Below, piece after piece: positions 1-7,496 of a stretch of DNA of 64,000 nucleotides. Under the pieces are notes generated by a model. It was not told the origin of the DNA. It saw only the letters and a program-made list of their open reading frames with translations, and made no database searches. The DNA comes from an uncultured Anaerolineae bacterium (lineage in GTDB: Bacteria > Chloroflexota > Anaerolineae > Anaerolineales > Villigracilaceae). Both the position numbers and the translations under genes were made by a program. The stretch is taken from positions 1 through 64,000 of the forward strand of contig CAIJPN010000183.1 of NCBI GenBank assembly GCA_903822545.1. Reading direction: 5' to 3'. Within the stretch, counting starts at the first letter, position 1; each line of letters starts with the position of its first letter.

Positions 1-235
1 TCAGGGTGTGCAGGTTGCCGGAGCCAATGTCCAGGGCGCGCAAGTTGCCGGAGCTAACATCCAGGGCGCCAGCGTTTCTGGCGTTGATGCTTATGGAGCA
101 AACGTTCAGGGCGCGCAAGTTGCCGGAGCCAATGTCCAGGGCGCGCAAGTTGCCGGAGCTAATGTTCAAGGTGCCAGCGTTTCTGGCGCATACGTTTCTG
201 GCGCAAGCGTGCAGGGTGCCGAGGCTGGTATCCAG
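1..235 (+). repeat. Tandem 15/30-bp coding repeats
   Basis: The DNA encoding the A-x-V-x-G units is itself repetitive. A roughly 30-bp unit (two pentapeptides, beginning GGCGCGCAAGTTGCCGGAGC) recurs three or four times nearly unchanged, with diverged 15-bp units toward the 3' end. Near-identity at the DNA level suggests recent expansion by slippage or recombination. Confidence 0.8.
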
Positions 236-328
236 GGTGAATCCCAAACTGGCATGAACTGGTTGGATCGCCTGGCTTCTGCGTTAGGCCTTTCGGGTGG
301 TGATTCTTCCAATTCCAACCCGTACTAA
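2..328 (+). CDS. C-terminal part of a pentapeptide-like repeat protein (5' truncated by the window)
   Basis: The frame is open from the first bases, so this is the 3' end of a longer gene; any internal GTG is not the real start. About 75 visible residues follow a strict five-residue period, A-x-V-x-G, with x alternating between N/Q/S/Y and Q/A/S (for example ANVQG, AQVAG, ASVSG). A short non-repetitive tail (NWLDRLASALGL, then Ser/Asn/Pro) ends at TAA 326-328. The period resembles pentapeptide-repeat proteins, which form a right-handed quadrilateral beta helix, but the usual central Leu/Phe is Val and every fifth residue is Gly, so fold and function are uncertain. No membrane segment is visible in this portion. 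A strong hairpin lies 38 bp downstream. Confidence 0.75.
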   Translation, partial: QGVQVAGANVQGAQVAGANIQGASVSGVDAYGANVQGAQVAGANVQGAQVAGANVQGASVSGAYVSGASVQGAEAGIQGESQTGMNWLDRLASALGLSGGDSSNSNPY

Positions 329-366
329 CCCAAAAAGAATAACACATTGTAATCCTTAGTGCGCTC

Positions 367-406
367 ATCTATAACGGACTGCCTAAATGGGCAGTCCGTT
401 ATAGAT
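367..406. terminator. Perfect 17-bp hairpin between convergent genes
   Basis: Arms 367-383 and 390-406 are exact inverse complements (left arm ATCTATAACGGACTGCC) around a 6-nt loop. It lies between the repeat-protein stop (328) and the regulator stop (431), which converge. There is no long T-run, but position and stability fit a bidirectional terminator. Confidence 0.75.
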
Positions 407-430
407 TCCCACAGAATTACGGCGATGGCC

Positions 431-1009
431 CTACAACGCCACCAGCCCGCTCCTGGCCCCGAGCCGGATGGCTTCGGTGCGGCTGGTGACTCCCAGCTTG
501 GTATAGATGGACGAAAGATGGAACTTCACGGTATGTTCGCTGATACCCAACGACAGTGCTATTTGTTTATTGGATAGGCCTTCGGCGGCAAGCTGGAGGA
601 TTTCCAACTCCCGCCCTGTCAGCGGTTGGGGCGTTAAATCAGCAGAATCCACCTTTGGGCGCAGCAGTCTACCCAGGAGTGCAGGCGCGCCAACGCACAG
701 GCCTTCGCCCAGGGCGCGGAGAGCGGCTTCCAATTCGCCCGGGCCCGCTTCGAGCGGCAGGATGCCCCACAGATGGTAATTTGCCAGCCGCGAGGCATCT
801 GCCGGTTGGTCAGAGAGCAGCAACAGGGCAGGATGGTTCGAGTCACGGGGCAGCAAATCTGCCGAGGCCAGCACCCAGATATCCACCGGGGGCAAGTTTT
901 CGGGGCGGGAGGCTTCCGCCACAACTTCCACCTCGGGCAGGCTGCCCATCATCTGGCGCAAACCAATCCGCAGGGCCATTCCGCTCGCAAAGATTGCTAC
1001 TCGGATCAC
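431..1009 (-). CDS. NarL/LuxR-type regulator with a degenerate receiver domain
   Basis: A 192-residue protein with the NarL/FixJ layout: an N-terminal receiver-like half (about 1-110) and a C-terminal LuxR helix-turn-helix (about 125-190) with the family signature LTGRELEILQLAAEGLSNKQ and the recognition helix SEHTVKFHLSSIYTKL. The receiver half has lost its chemistry: the acidic pair expected after the first strand reads AS (IFASGM), the phospho-acceptor Asp position reads Ala in IWVLAS, and the lysine strand reads ILPLEA. This indicates a phosphorylation-independent regulator, or one switched by a ligand or partner. The start is GTG with GAGG upstream. It begins 12 bp after the HtrA-type protease stop on the same strand, so the two are probably co-transcribed. 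Confidence 0.85.
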   Translation of the reverse strand: MIRVAIFASGMALRIGLRQMMGSLPEVEVVAEASRPENLPPVDIWVLASADLLPRDSNHPALLLLSDQPADASRLANYHLWGILPLEAGPGELEAALRALGEGLCVGAPALLGRLLRPKVDSADLTPQPLTGRELEILQLAAEGLSNKQIALSLGISEHTVKFHLSSIYTKLGVTSRTEAIRLGARSGLVAL

Positions 1010-1021
1010 GTTTTGCCTCGT

Positions 1022-1975
1022 TTAGCGATGCCGCCGCGGGCCGTGACCATGATGATGGTGGTGATGTTCATCATGGTGTTCTGCCGGGCGGGCTTCGATG
1101 GTGACATTCACTTGTTTTGGTTGTCCGCCGCGCAACACTTCCACCGGAGTGGATTTGCCGACCACCTCGCCAGTCAGGACGGCGAACAGGATATCGTGGT
1201 CAGTTACAGGGATGCCAGCAATGCCCACTAATATGTCACCCACCAGCAGTTCGGATTTCGCGGCAGGGGTTTCTGCTTCAACGCCCACGATCAGCAGTCC
1301 GCTGGCCTGCTCACGTTGGAGAGCCTGCTGCCCGGCTGTCGGGATTTCAACTTCCTGGCTGCGGATGCCAAGATAGCCACGCTGGATGCTGCCATGCAGG
1401 GCAAGTTGCTCGGCGCTTTTCCAGGCGATTGCGGCGGGGATGCTGACAAACATTCCTGGCCCAAAGCCGGATGTGTTCATGCCCAAGACTTTGCCTTCGG
1501 CATCCACCAGTGGCCCGCCCGAAAAGCCAGGGTAGGGGATGGCGTCCACGCGATAGTAGCGCTCCAGCAAGCCGAAGGGTGTGCGCGCCGGCCCGCTGAT
1601 GGCGCTAATGATGCCCAGGCTGGCCTCGATTCCGCCCGGGGAGGGGCGCCCAAGCGCCAGGGCCAGTTGCCCGACCCGGGCCTGGGGTGCCGCTTGGGCG
1701 GGGGCGGCGGCGGCTTTTTCCAGTTTCAGCAGCGCCAGGTCGGAGGCGGGGTCGCGCCCGGCCAGGCTGGCAGCCAGGGCAGTGCCATCGGGCAGGACAA
1801 CCCGCAGGTCGTCCTCACGCTCCACGACATGGTTGGCGGTGAGGACAAGGTCGGGGGTAAAGGCCAGGCCGCTGGCGGGCATCCGGTTGCGGGCATCCAC
1901 CAGCAGGGTAGATTGGGCGGTTTTTTCAGCCGCGTTGGCCAGGGCGTTCGATAAATCTAAAATTGAAGTAGTCAT
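1022..1975 (-). CDS. HtrA/DegP-like S1C serine protease with PDZ domain and His-rich tail
   Basis: A 317-residue trypsin-fold protease. The triad is visible: His49 in TANHVV, Asp79 in ASDLALL and Ser152 in GFSGGP. A PDZ domain follows at roughly 195-290 (GYLGIRSQEVEI, then LLVGDILVGIAGIPV). The C-terminus is a striking histidine-rich tail (HHDEHHHHHHGHG), a likely metal-binding segment. There is no signal peptide or N-terminal membrane helix, unlike classic DegP/DegS, so it is probably cytoplasmic or exported without a Sec signal. The start ATG has a strong AAAGGAG site 7 bp upstream. It is followed at once by the degenerate LuxR-type regulator, suggesting a shared operon and perhaps a proteolysis-linked stress output, which is inference. 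Confidence 0.88.
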   Translation of the reverse strand: MTTSILDLSNALANAAEKTAQSTLLVDARNRMPASGLAFTPDLVLTANHVVEREDDLRVVLPDGTALAASLAGRDPASDLALLKLEKAAAAPAQAAPQARVGQLALALGRPSPGGIEASLGIISAISGPARTPFGLLERYYRVDAIPYPGFSGGPLVDAEGKVLGMNTSGFGPGMFVSIPAAIAWKSAEQLALHGSIQRGYLGIRSQEVEIPTAGQQALQREQASGLLIVGVEAETPAAKSELLVGDILVGIAGIPVTDHDILFAVLTGEVVGKSTPVEVLRGGQPKQVNVTIEARPAEHHDEHHHHHHGHGPRRHR

Positions 1976-2104
1976 AGGTTCTCCTTTGTTTTACAAAGGA
2001 TACTGCTATTTGGGCGGGATGGCATCGCCGAAAAGAATGGTTTCGATCTGGAAAAATGGGCAGGTGCGGGTTCAGGCCTTTTCACAGATCAACTCCCAAT
2101 GGTC

Positions 2105-2217
2105 TGCACAGCCGCTCTGCGCTGCGCGCCCTGCGAGAAAAGGTTCTCATTTTGCTTTTGGCTGGGGTCAAGTATGTCAATGCAGAACCTTTTCCAGGCG
2201 CCTGGCCTGGCTGTGCA
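2105..2217. repeat. Nested inverted-repeat element in a 302-bp gap
   Basis: The gap 1976-2277 has no gene. It holds two nested inverted repeats: TGCACAGCC (2105-2113) with GGCTGTGCA (2209-2217), and GAAAAGGTTCT (2137-2147) with AGAACCTTTTC (2184-2194). GC-rich segments between them partly pair as well. It could be a small non-autonomous element or a structured RNA. No flanking target duplication was recognised. Confidence 0.5.
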
Positions 2218-2277
2218 AACCGCATGTTTTGACGATCTTTTTTTGTTCTCCCTGCCATAAGCATCTAACTTGGGTTA

Positions 2278-4287
2278 TTATGGCCGGCTAAATGTGTTTT
2301 CCATCTTGCTCTCAATATAAAAATTATCAGGCTTTACCCATTCCATATGTTTGCCACAGAAATAGGTTGGATGGTAAGGTTCTTGCACAAGGCTCGTGGG
2401 AGCAATCATCCAAATAAACCCTGAATCGCGATTTTGATTGGCAAAATTTAAGCCCAGCATGATGGTATTCTCCGCGCCAACTTTGCGCAATGCGCCCCAG
2501 ATGGCGTTGTTCGGAAAATTGGAAAGATTCATAAGCAATTCTGTCCGTCGTATATTTGGGCTGTATGAGGAGGTCGCTTGCGAATTCTTTAACACGTTGA
2601 CATATGAATTTGGGGTTATGACCATTGTTATTGGGGACTCTCCCGGGTCGCAATTCAATACCTTCTCAGGAATAAACCAAGTTCCTCTAACTAAGAGCCA
2701 ACCTGCTAGCGTCAGAAATAAAATGGCTGATGTAAAATAAGATAACAATGGGGTAACTGTTTTTAATGGTGCATTCCCATCCATGATTTGGAATGATTTG
2801 CTATTTATAAATGCACAGGCCGCTAACAGGGCTAAAAAACACGTGGTGGCCGTCATGACTCGTATGGTATCGTCAGCTGGGGGAGCAAATGGCACAGATA
2901 AAACAATCCCAAGGAATACAAACAATATCATGCGGGCAAACAAAAATTGTCTATTCTGGAAGAGACGCCATAGCCCGATCAGAGTCATTGGCCCTAATAT
3001 ATAGGTGACTGGTGTTGTTTGAGCAGTGGGCATGTATAGAAAAGAGAAGAAATAACTGGGTTTTAAAAATTCTACGTAGGCTTTCAAGATAGCAGTTAAA
3101 AAGAGAATTGGGGATTTAAGTATGATTTGAGCGGAAATCTTAAATGCCTCTGCCTCAGATACTTTTGGATATTCGATATAAAAAGCCCGCCAACCCTTAT
3201 AACCGGTAGCCATGCCATAGAGTGTAGCGCCAAAATTCCCAAATGGAATACTTCCTGGGCTTGCCAACAATTTGAAGATGGCGAAGTTAAGGAAGAAGCC
3301 CAAGCCAACCACGCCACAAAGAATAATAAAGTTGCGAGGTGAAAATTTCTGATTCTTCGGGAACCAAGCTCCCCAGAGAATGAGCAGCGGCAGCACGAAT
3401 AAAGCTCCGGCTCTAGCGTTTAGCGCCAGGGTCAAAGTGAAGATTCCAACCCCAATATATCTGAAACTTTGTAAACGTAGGCCGCGCAGCAGTAACGCCA
3501 ATGCCAGAATTCCAAGCGGAATGCCCAGTTGTTCAGTGAGGAATTTACCCGCGAATTTTCCTGTATAGCAATAGACCATGATTACAGTCACTATGGCTGA
3601 AGGTAAAACACCCAAATGTTCCCGCACTTCTAGAGCCAGTATCAGCAGGGCAACCACGACAACGATGGACAGGATAACTAGCGAAAAAACCAGATCCTGA
3701 CTGGTTATGAACAATAGTGTAGATAAGAATGTTGAAAATAAAGGACGCCTGGCAGCGAAGGGAGAAATGTGCTCTCCATACAGTATTTTAACAGCCCCGG
3801 TAAAATAACCCTCTGCGTCTGAACTGGGTAGGATACCTAGAAGCGAAAATCCATCTGTGTCATAACCCTGCAAACGCCAGTATAACGGCGAAAGATTCAG
3901 TAACGAAATCACCGTCAGTGTAGCGAAGAAGCCCCAGGCATTGCGTGGGCGCAGAAGCAGAATAAACGTTAGCGTGATAAACAAAAATCCGCTGAAAGTA
4001 TGCCAAGAGTCATGAATATCCAACACCGATTTGTTGACTATGTAAATGATCGCACCCAGGAAGATGATGGTACGGGCAACGAAAGAATCCAAAAATCTCA
4101 GGATGGGCGCAGCATAATCGAGCAACCTTGTTTGCAGGGATTCAAGTTTGGATACTATTTCAGTGCTGAATATCATTGGGAGACGCTCCAACGCTCTGGT
4201 GTTATTCGAAGGTTCTTGTCTGGAGCGCAGCAAAGGCATATCACCTGGGGTGATACCATCGCCGGGGGCTTCTTTGAGGCGCACCAT
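2278..4287 (-). CDS. Polytopic membrane protein, possibly GT-C-fold glycosyltransferase-like
   Basis: A 669-residue protein with a dozen or so hydrophobic segments between about residues 60 and 530, followed by a soluble C-terminal portion. An acidic stretch (QGYDTDGFS, SSDAEGYFTGA) after the first membrane helices and the general layout resemble GT-C glycosyltransferases or O-antigen/EPS membrane proteins, but I recognise no decisive motif, so function is open. The start at 4287 has AAAGGA at good spacing. A second possible start (residue 38, position 4176) lies just before the first hydrophobic region, and the 37 residues between are not typical membrane-protein sequence. Base composition is visibly more AT-rich than the flanking genes, which may reflect horizontal transfer. 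No operon partner is visible. Confidence 0.65.
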   Translation of the reverse strand: MVRLKEAPGDGITPGDMPLLRSRQEPSNNTRALERLPMIFSTEIVSKLESLQTRLLDYAAPILRFLDSFVARTIIFLGAIIYIVNKSVLDIHDSWHTFSGFLFITLTFILLLRPRNAWGFFATLTVISLLNLSPLYWRLQGYDTDGFSLLGILPSSDAEGYFTGAVKILYGEHISPFAARRPLFSTFLSTLLFITSQDLVFSLVILSIVVVVALLILALEVREHLGVLPSAIVTVIMVYCYTGKFAGKFLTEQLGIPLGILALALLLRGLRLQSFRYIGVGIFTLTLALNARAGALFVLPLLILWGAWFPKNQKFSPRNFIILCGVVGLGFFLNFAIFKLLASPGSIPFGNFGATLYGMATGYKGWRAFYIEYPKVSEAEAFKISAQIILKSPILFLTAILKAYVEFLKPSYFFSFLYMPTAQTTPVTYILGPMTLIGLWRLFQNRQFLFARMILFVFLGIVLSVPFAPPADDTIRVMTATTCFLALLAACAFINSKSFQIMDGNAPLKTVTPLLSYFTSAILFLTLAGWLLVRGTWFIPEKVLNCDPGESPITMVITPNSYVNVLKNSQATSSYSPNIRRTELLMNLSNFPNNAIWGALRKVGAENTIMLGLNFANQNRDSGFIWMIAPTSLVQEPYHPTYFCGKHMEWVKPDNFYIESKMENTFSRP

Positions 4288-4526
4288 CCCGATGTCCTTT
4301 GGGAGGAACGTCAGGGTTGGCCGAATGCCGTTATGGGATGAGATTCTCTCACCAGAAGCTCAAGCCCGTTGTGTTACCCCGTGCCTGCGGTGTGGGCGGG
4401 TTCCTGGCTATCCGGCGGATACTCTAATATTGAACGACGTTAAAACGCCTGAGCCCGAATCGGTAGTTGCAACTCCTAACCCACAAATCTGCGCCCCAGA
4501 CAATTTCATACAGGTAGGAGTTTAGC

Positions 4527-4664
4527 ATGAATTCAAAAGACATTCAACACTGGCTCTATGAGAACTTCCATGATGATCATAGCCATAGGTGCAGAAGACC
4601 GGCGCAATTTGCAGCCATTCGGCTGATTGCAATTTCGCCTGATAAGCTGCTCGGCCCGATGTAA
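4527..4664 (+). CDS. Possible 45-residue small ORF or gene remnant
   Basis: ATG at 4527 is preceded by TAGGAG at 6-nt spacing, and the frame runs 45 codons (starting MNSKDIQHWLYENF) to TAA. I do not recognise it. It sits in a 617-bp gap (4288-4904) without convincing genes and may be the truncated 5' end of a decayed gene. The rest of the gap shows only a TATAAT box at 4828-4833 that could serve the next gene. Confidence 0.3.
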   Translation: MNSKDIQHWLYENFHDDHSHRCRRPAQFAAIRLIAISPDKLLGPM

Positions 4665-4827
4665 GGCATTCTTTTACTACGTGTTCCACTGCAAAAGTGC
4701 CTTCCAATGTGTGAACCGTTTTGCACCGCTGTAATAAGCCACCTTAAGTAAAATTCTCTGTGGATACTTATGGCTCACTCCTCGCAGAGAAGGTGTTATG
4801 AAAAGACTGGTGATAACTTTCCTCCCT

Positions 4828-4833
4828 TATAAT
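4828..4833 (+). promoter_or_regulatory. Candidate -10 box for the 4905 gene
   Basis: A perfect TATAAT lies about 70 bp before the start at 4905. The -35 region is weak (ACTGGT region). If used, the leader would be about 65 nt. Confidence 0.35.
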
Positions 4834-4904
4834 GACAAATGGCAGTTTATTCACTCAACCCAAATCGCTAAGATAGAACCATATCCCTTTTTGGAGAAAA
4901 TTTT

Positions 4905-5570
4905 ATGAAACGCATCCCAGCCGGTATTTGGGCTTACCTGATTGTGTTGTTCAATTTTGGGTTTTCGCATGCCTGGATGAGCGCCATCAATCGCGCTAAC
5001 CTGCAAGCAGTTTTCTACTGGATTTTCATTGTTGTGGCGATTGGGCTGATCCTGTTTGCACGCAAACGCCACCCGTCTCAGGATGCCGCGCTGGGGGGGC
5101 TGGCCGGGCTGTTTTGCTGGGCTGCCTTTGGCGAAGCGGGCCAGGCCGGGGAACTTTATACCCAGCCCGCCATCTGGGGCGTGGTACTGATGTTGACGAT
5201 TTTCCTGGCTTTACGGCCCGGCTCGCGCTGTGACTTTCACCTGCTCATCCACAAAGCCCTCGGCCTGTACAAAAAGCCGACTGGCGACCACTGGTACGCG
5301 CCTGGCACTGCACTGGCCTTCTTCTGGACGGTCTGGCTGGGGCACATGGCCGAACTGACGGCTTATTATGACCCACGTTTTGGCGTTCACTCCTGGTTGA
5401 CCACTGCCATTTTGATCGCCAGCCTGTTTGCAACGCCCTTCCTGCTGATCTATCTGTGGAAAACCGAAAAGTGGGCTCTGGCCTGGGGCCGCGCCATCCC
5501 CTCAGTTTTGATTTCGTGGATGTGGGTAGAGATTTTCATGAAGTGGGGGGTTATCCCCAAACCCTGGTAG
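4905..5570 (+). CDS. Integral membrane protein of unknown function
   Basis: A 221-residue protein with about six hydrophobic segments (roughly 8-25, 35-50, 60-75, 85-103, 133-155, 165-185). Polar landmarks include GEAGQAGELYTQPAIWG, a central HLLIHKALGLY and GDHWYAPGTALAFFW. Its start is supported by TTGGAG 8-11 bp upstream. No family is recognised. It appears monocistronic, since the downstream gene is on the other strand. A 9-bp hairpin follows at 5599-5622. Confidence 0.6.
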   Translation: MKRIPAGIWAYLIVLFNFGFSHAWMSAINRANLQAVFYWIFIVVAIGLILFARKRHPSQDAALGGLAGLFCWAAFGEAGQAGELYTQPAIWGVVLMLTIFLALRPGSRCDFHLLIHKALGLYKKPTGDHWYAPGTALAFFWTVWLGHMAELTAYYDPRFGVHSWLTTAILIASLFATPFLLIYLWKTEKWALAWGRAIPSVLISWMWVEIFMKWGVIPKPW

Positions 5571-5598
5571 GCAGGGATTTTTAGCCCAGAGATGCAGG

Positions 5599-5622
5599 GA
5601 GCACGGGGAAAATCCCGTGCTC
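5599..5622. terminator. Terminator-like hairpin between convergent genes
   Basis: GAGCACGGG (5599-5607) pairs with CCCGTGCTC (5614-5622) around GAAAAT. It has no T-run, but it lies between two convergent genes. Confidence 0.45.
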
Positions 5623-5642
5623 GCTGTGTTATCCAAGCATTT

Positions 5643-6344
5643 TTAGTCAGGTTTACTCGCTGGCGCATCTTTGCTTTCCCATTCGATCATGAAACGCTGG
5701 ATAAATTCTTGCATGAAAGCGTGACGCTCAGCGGCAATACGTTTGGCGGCGGGGGTATTCATGCGGTCTTTTAACAGCAGCAGTTTTTCATAAAAATGGT
5801 TGATGGTGGCGCTGCGGCTGGCTTTGTATTGTTCAAAGCTCTGGTGCATCTGCGGCGGCTCGGCGGGGTCGTAGAGGGGGCGGCCAGCATGTCCACCATA
5901 GGCAAAGGCGCGGGCAATGCCTATCGCGCCGATGGCATCCAGACGGTCGGCGTCTTGTACGATCATGCCTTCGAGCGTGGATATTTTGTTTTCGACAGCC
6001 GCGCCTTTGAATGACAGGTGGGTGATGATCTGGCAAACGTGTTCTGTTACAGCCGGGGAAACTTCCATTTGACGGAGCCAGGCTAAGGCGCGGACTGGCG
6101 TTCCATCAGCTATCATCCCAGGCCCATCTCCCGCTGGGGGAGGGGGAATAAGCTTCCAGTCATCGAGATCGTGCAGCAGCGCGGCCAATTCCACAGTGTA
6201 GACATCTGCATTTTCATGCTGGCAGAGCGCCAGGGCGTTTTTCCACACGCGGTAGATGTGCCACCAATCGTGGCCAGATGAATCGCGCGCGAATTCGGCT
6301 TTGACGTATTCGGCGGTTTTTTGGATGATTTCGGCGTGGTTCAT
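5643..6344 (-). CDS. HD-domain phosphohydrolase (YedJ-like)
   Basis: A 233-residue protein of the HD superfamily. The metal-binding set is visible: His25 and His29 in GHDWWHIYRV, the His58-Asp59 pair in LLHDLDD, and a distal Asp in the conserved VQDADRLDAIGAIGIARAF helix, which is typical of the YedJ-like subfamily of predicted metal-dependent phosphohydrolases. Substrate is unknown. No signal peptide or membrane segment is visible, so it should be cytosolic. The start codon overlaps the stop of the upstream nitroreductase by 4 bp (ATGA), so the two are translationally coupled. Confidence 0.85.
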   Translation of the reverse strand: MNHAEIIQKTAEYVKAEFARDSSGHDWWHIYRVWKNALALCQHENADVYTVELAALLHDLDDWKLIPPPPAGDGPGMIADGTPVRALAWLRQMEVSPAVTEHVCQIITHLSFKGAAVENKISTLEGMIVQDADRLDAIGAIGIARAFAYGGHAGRPLYDPAEPPQMHQSFEQYKASRSATINHFYEKLLLLKDRMNTPAAKRIAAERHAFMQEFIQRFMIEWESKDAPASKPD

Positions 6345-7105
6345 TCTTTGGGTTGCAGATCAAAGCCCTGGCTTTTGAGCACTTCGAGCATGTCGTTGGG
6401 GGATGGGAACCACTGGCCCCATTTGCGCGAGATGTGTTCAGTCCAGGAGTAGTTGTCGTGAGTGAAGGTGTCGGGGCGACCGCTCTCGATGGGGATTTTG
6501 ATTTTTTGCCTGGAGTAGTAGCCCTGGGCCATGTAGCCATCGTCCATAACCTGCATGGCGGCGCGGACTTCGTCATCACTCAGGATGGGGTAGCGCTCTT
6601 CATGCAGGGTGAAGGGCATGGGGTAGCGCGGGCGCGGCGGGAAGGTTTCAGCGGGGTAGCCCATCACCAGTTCGACCAGCGGGAAGACGCGCTTGGGCAG
6701 TTTGTACTGTTTGATAATCTGCGTGGCGCGTTTGGACATGATGCCGAGATAGCAGGAGCCCAGGCCCAGGCTTTCGGCGGCGACGACCATGTTTTCGGCG
6801 GCATAGGCGGCATCTTGCAGGCCAAAAAGCAGCATGACAATGTCATTGGTGACGACTTCCCAGCCGCGAATCTGCATGAACCGTTCCAGTTTGTAGAGAT
6901 CGATACAGATGATGAACCACAGCGGCGCACCGAAGGGGGCTTTTTTCTTGCGGGTGAGCAGGATGCTGTAAAGCTGCGAGGCAAACGGGGCCTGCTGCCC
7001 GGCGCGGACTATGGTTTCGATGACTTCATCGCTGGGCTTTTGGTCGGTATACTTGCGCACAGATTTGCGCTGGAGCATTAAATCGATGGTGGGGTTGTGG
7101 ATCAT
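6341..7105 (-). CDS. Nitroreductase-family FMN oxidoreductase
   Basis: A 254-residue flavoenzyme of the nitroreductase family. The N-terminal LMLQRKSVRKYTDQKPS is the classic FMN-binding start (Arg-x-Ser-x-Arg), followed by AGQQAPFASQ and the conserved AAYAAENMVVAAESLGLGSC helix with the glycine-rich phosphate region. The family reduces nitro compounds, quinones or other acceptors with NAD(P)H; the physiological substrate cannot be read here. I chose the ATG at 7105 because TTGGAG lies 6 bp before it, rather than the longer frame from 7132. The C-terminal extension (about 190-254) is longer than in small family members. It is coupled to the HD hydrolase by a 4-bp overlap. Confidence 0.88.
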   Translation of the reverse strand: MIHNPTIDLMLQRKSVRKYTDQKPSDEVIETIVRAGQQAPFASQLYSILLTRKKKAPFGAPLWFIICIDLYKLERFMQIRGWEVVTNDIVMLLFGLQDAAYAAENMVVAAESLGLGSCYLGIMSKRATQIIKQYKLPKRVFPLVELVMGYPAETFPPRPRYPMPFTLHEERYPILSDDEVRAAMQVMDDGYMAQGYYSRQKIKIPIESGRPDTFTHDNYSWTEHISRKWGQWFPSPNDMLEVLKSQGFDLQPKE

Positions 7106-7160
7106 GGTTTCTCCAAAAGGGGGTGATAGCAATAGCTTATCAGCGAATTCTTTGGCGCTA

Positions 7161-7381
7161 GCGTTTTACCCAGTAATTCCAAATTCAAAATTGAGTTGCA
7201 GGCATAAGGGCCAAAATCCTAACGCCAGGGCGCAGAATCGCAAAGGTTTTTTAGAAAATTTGGCCTGACCGTTGCGCTAATCGGTCTTTTACCGGTTTGC
7301 GCGGATAAGCCAAAAAACTTGGCGTCTTTGCGACTTTGCGTTAAGTCCCTGGTTTCAAATTTGGAATTGCTGCGTTTTACC
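7161..7381. mobile_element. MITE-like element with 10-bp direct repeats
   Basis: The gap 7106-7496 contains a non-coding element bounded by identical 10-bp direct repeats GCGTTTTACC (7161-7170 and 7372-7381). Just inside are inverted ends AATTCCAAATT (7175-7185 and complement at 7358-7368). The interior is an imperfect palindrome: a left segment with ACGCCAGGGCGCAGAATCGC (about 7220) and a right segment with the complementary GCGACTTTGCGTTAA (about 7330), each beside a TTTTTT or AAAAAA run. This layout matches a non-autonomous miniature inverted-repeat element with target duplication. Confidence 0.6.
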
Positions 7382-7496
7382 TGTGAAACTTGTCTAAAGA
7401 ACAAAAACAGAGGCGCCGAGAACACAGCGTTCTAACACCATGTGAAAGTTATTCAGGAGTGGGAAAGCCATCTTTTTAGGGTATGCAGCCACCGGC

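Noticed and set aside
6-257. Alternative-frame 83-codon ORF across the repeats
   Set aside because: Open only because tandem repeats lack stops in several frames; the A-x-V-x-G frame ends in a normal tail and is chosen.
836-850. tRNA-like GGTTCGAGTC
   Set aside because: It is inside the regulator coding sequence and no cloverleaf can be drawn around it.
4522-4707. 61-codon minus-strand ORF
   Set aside because: No ribosome site and no family; the plus-strand small ORF with a good site is slightly better, and both may be remnants.
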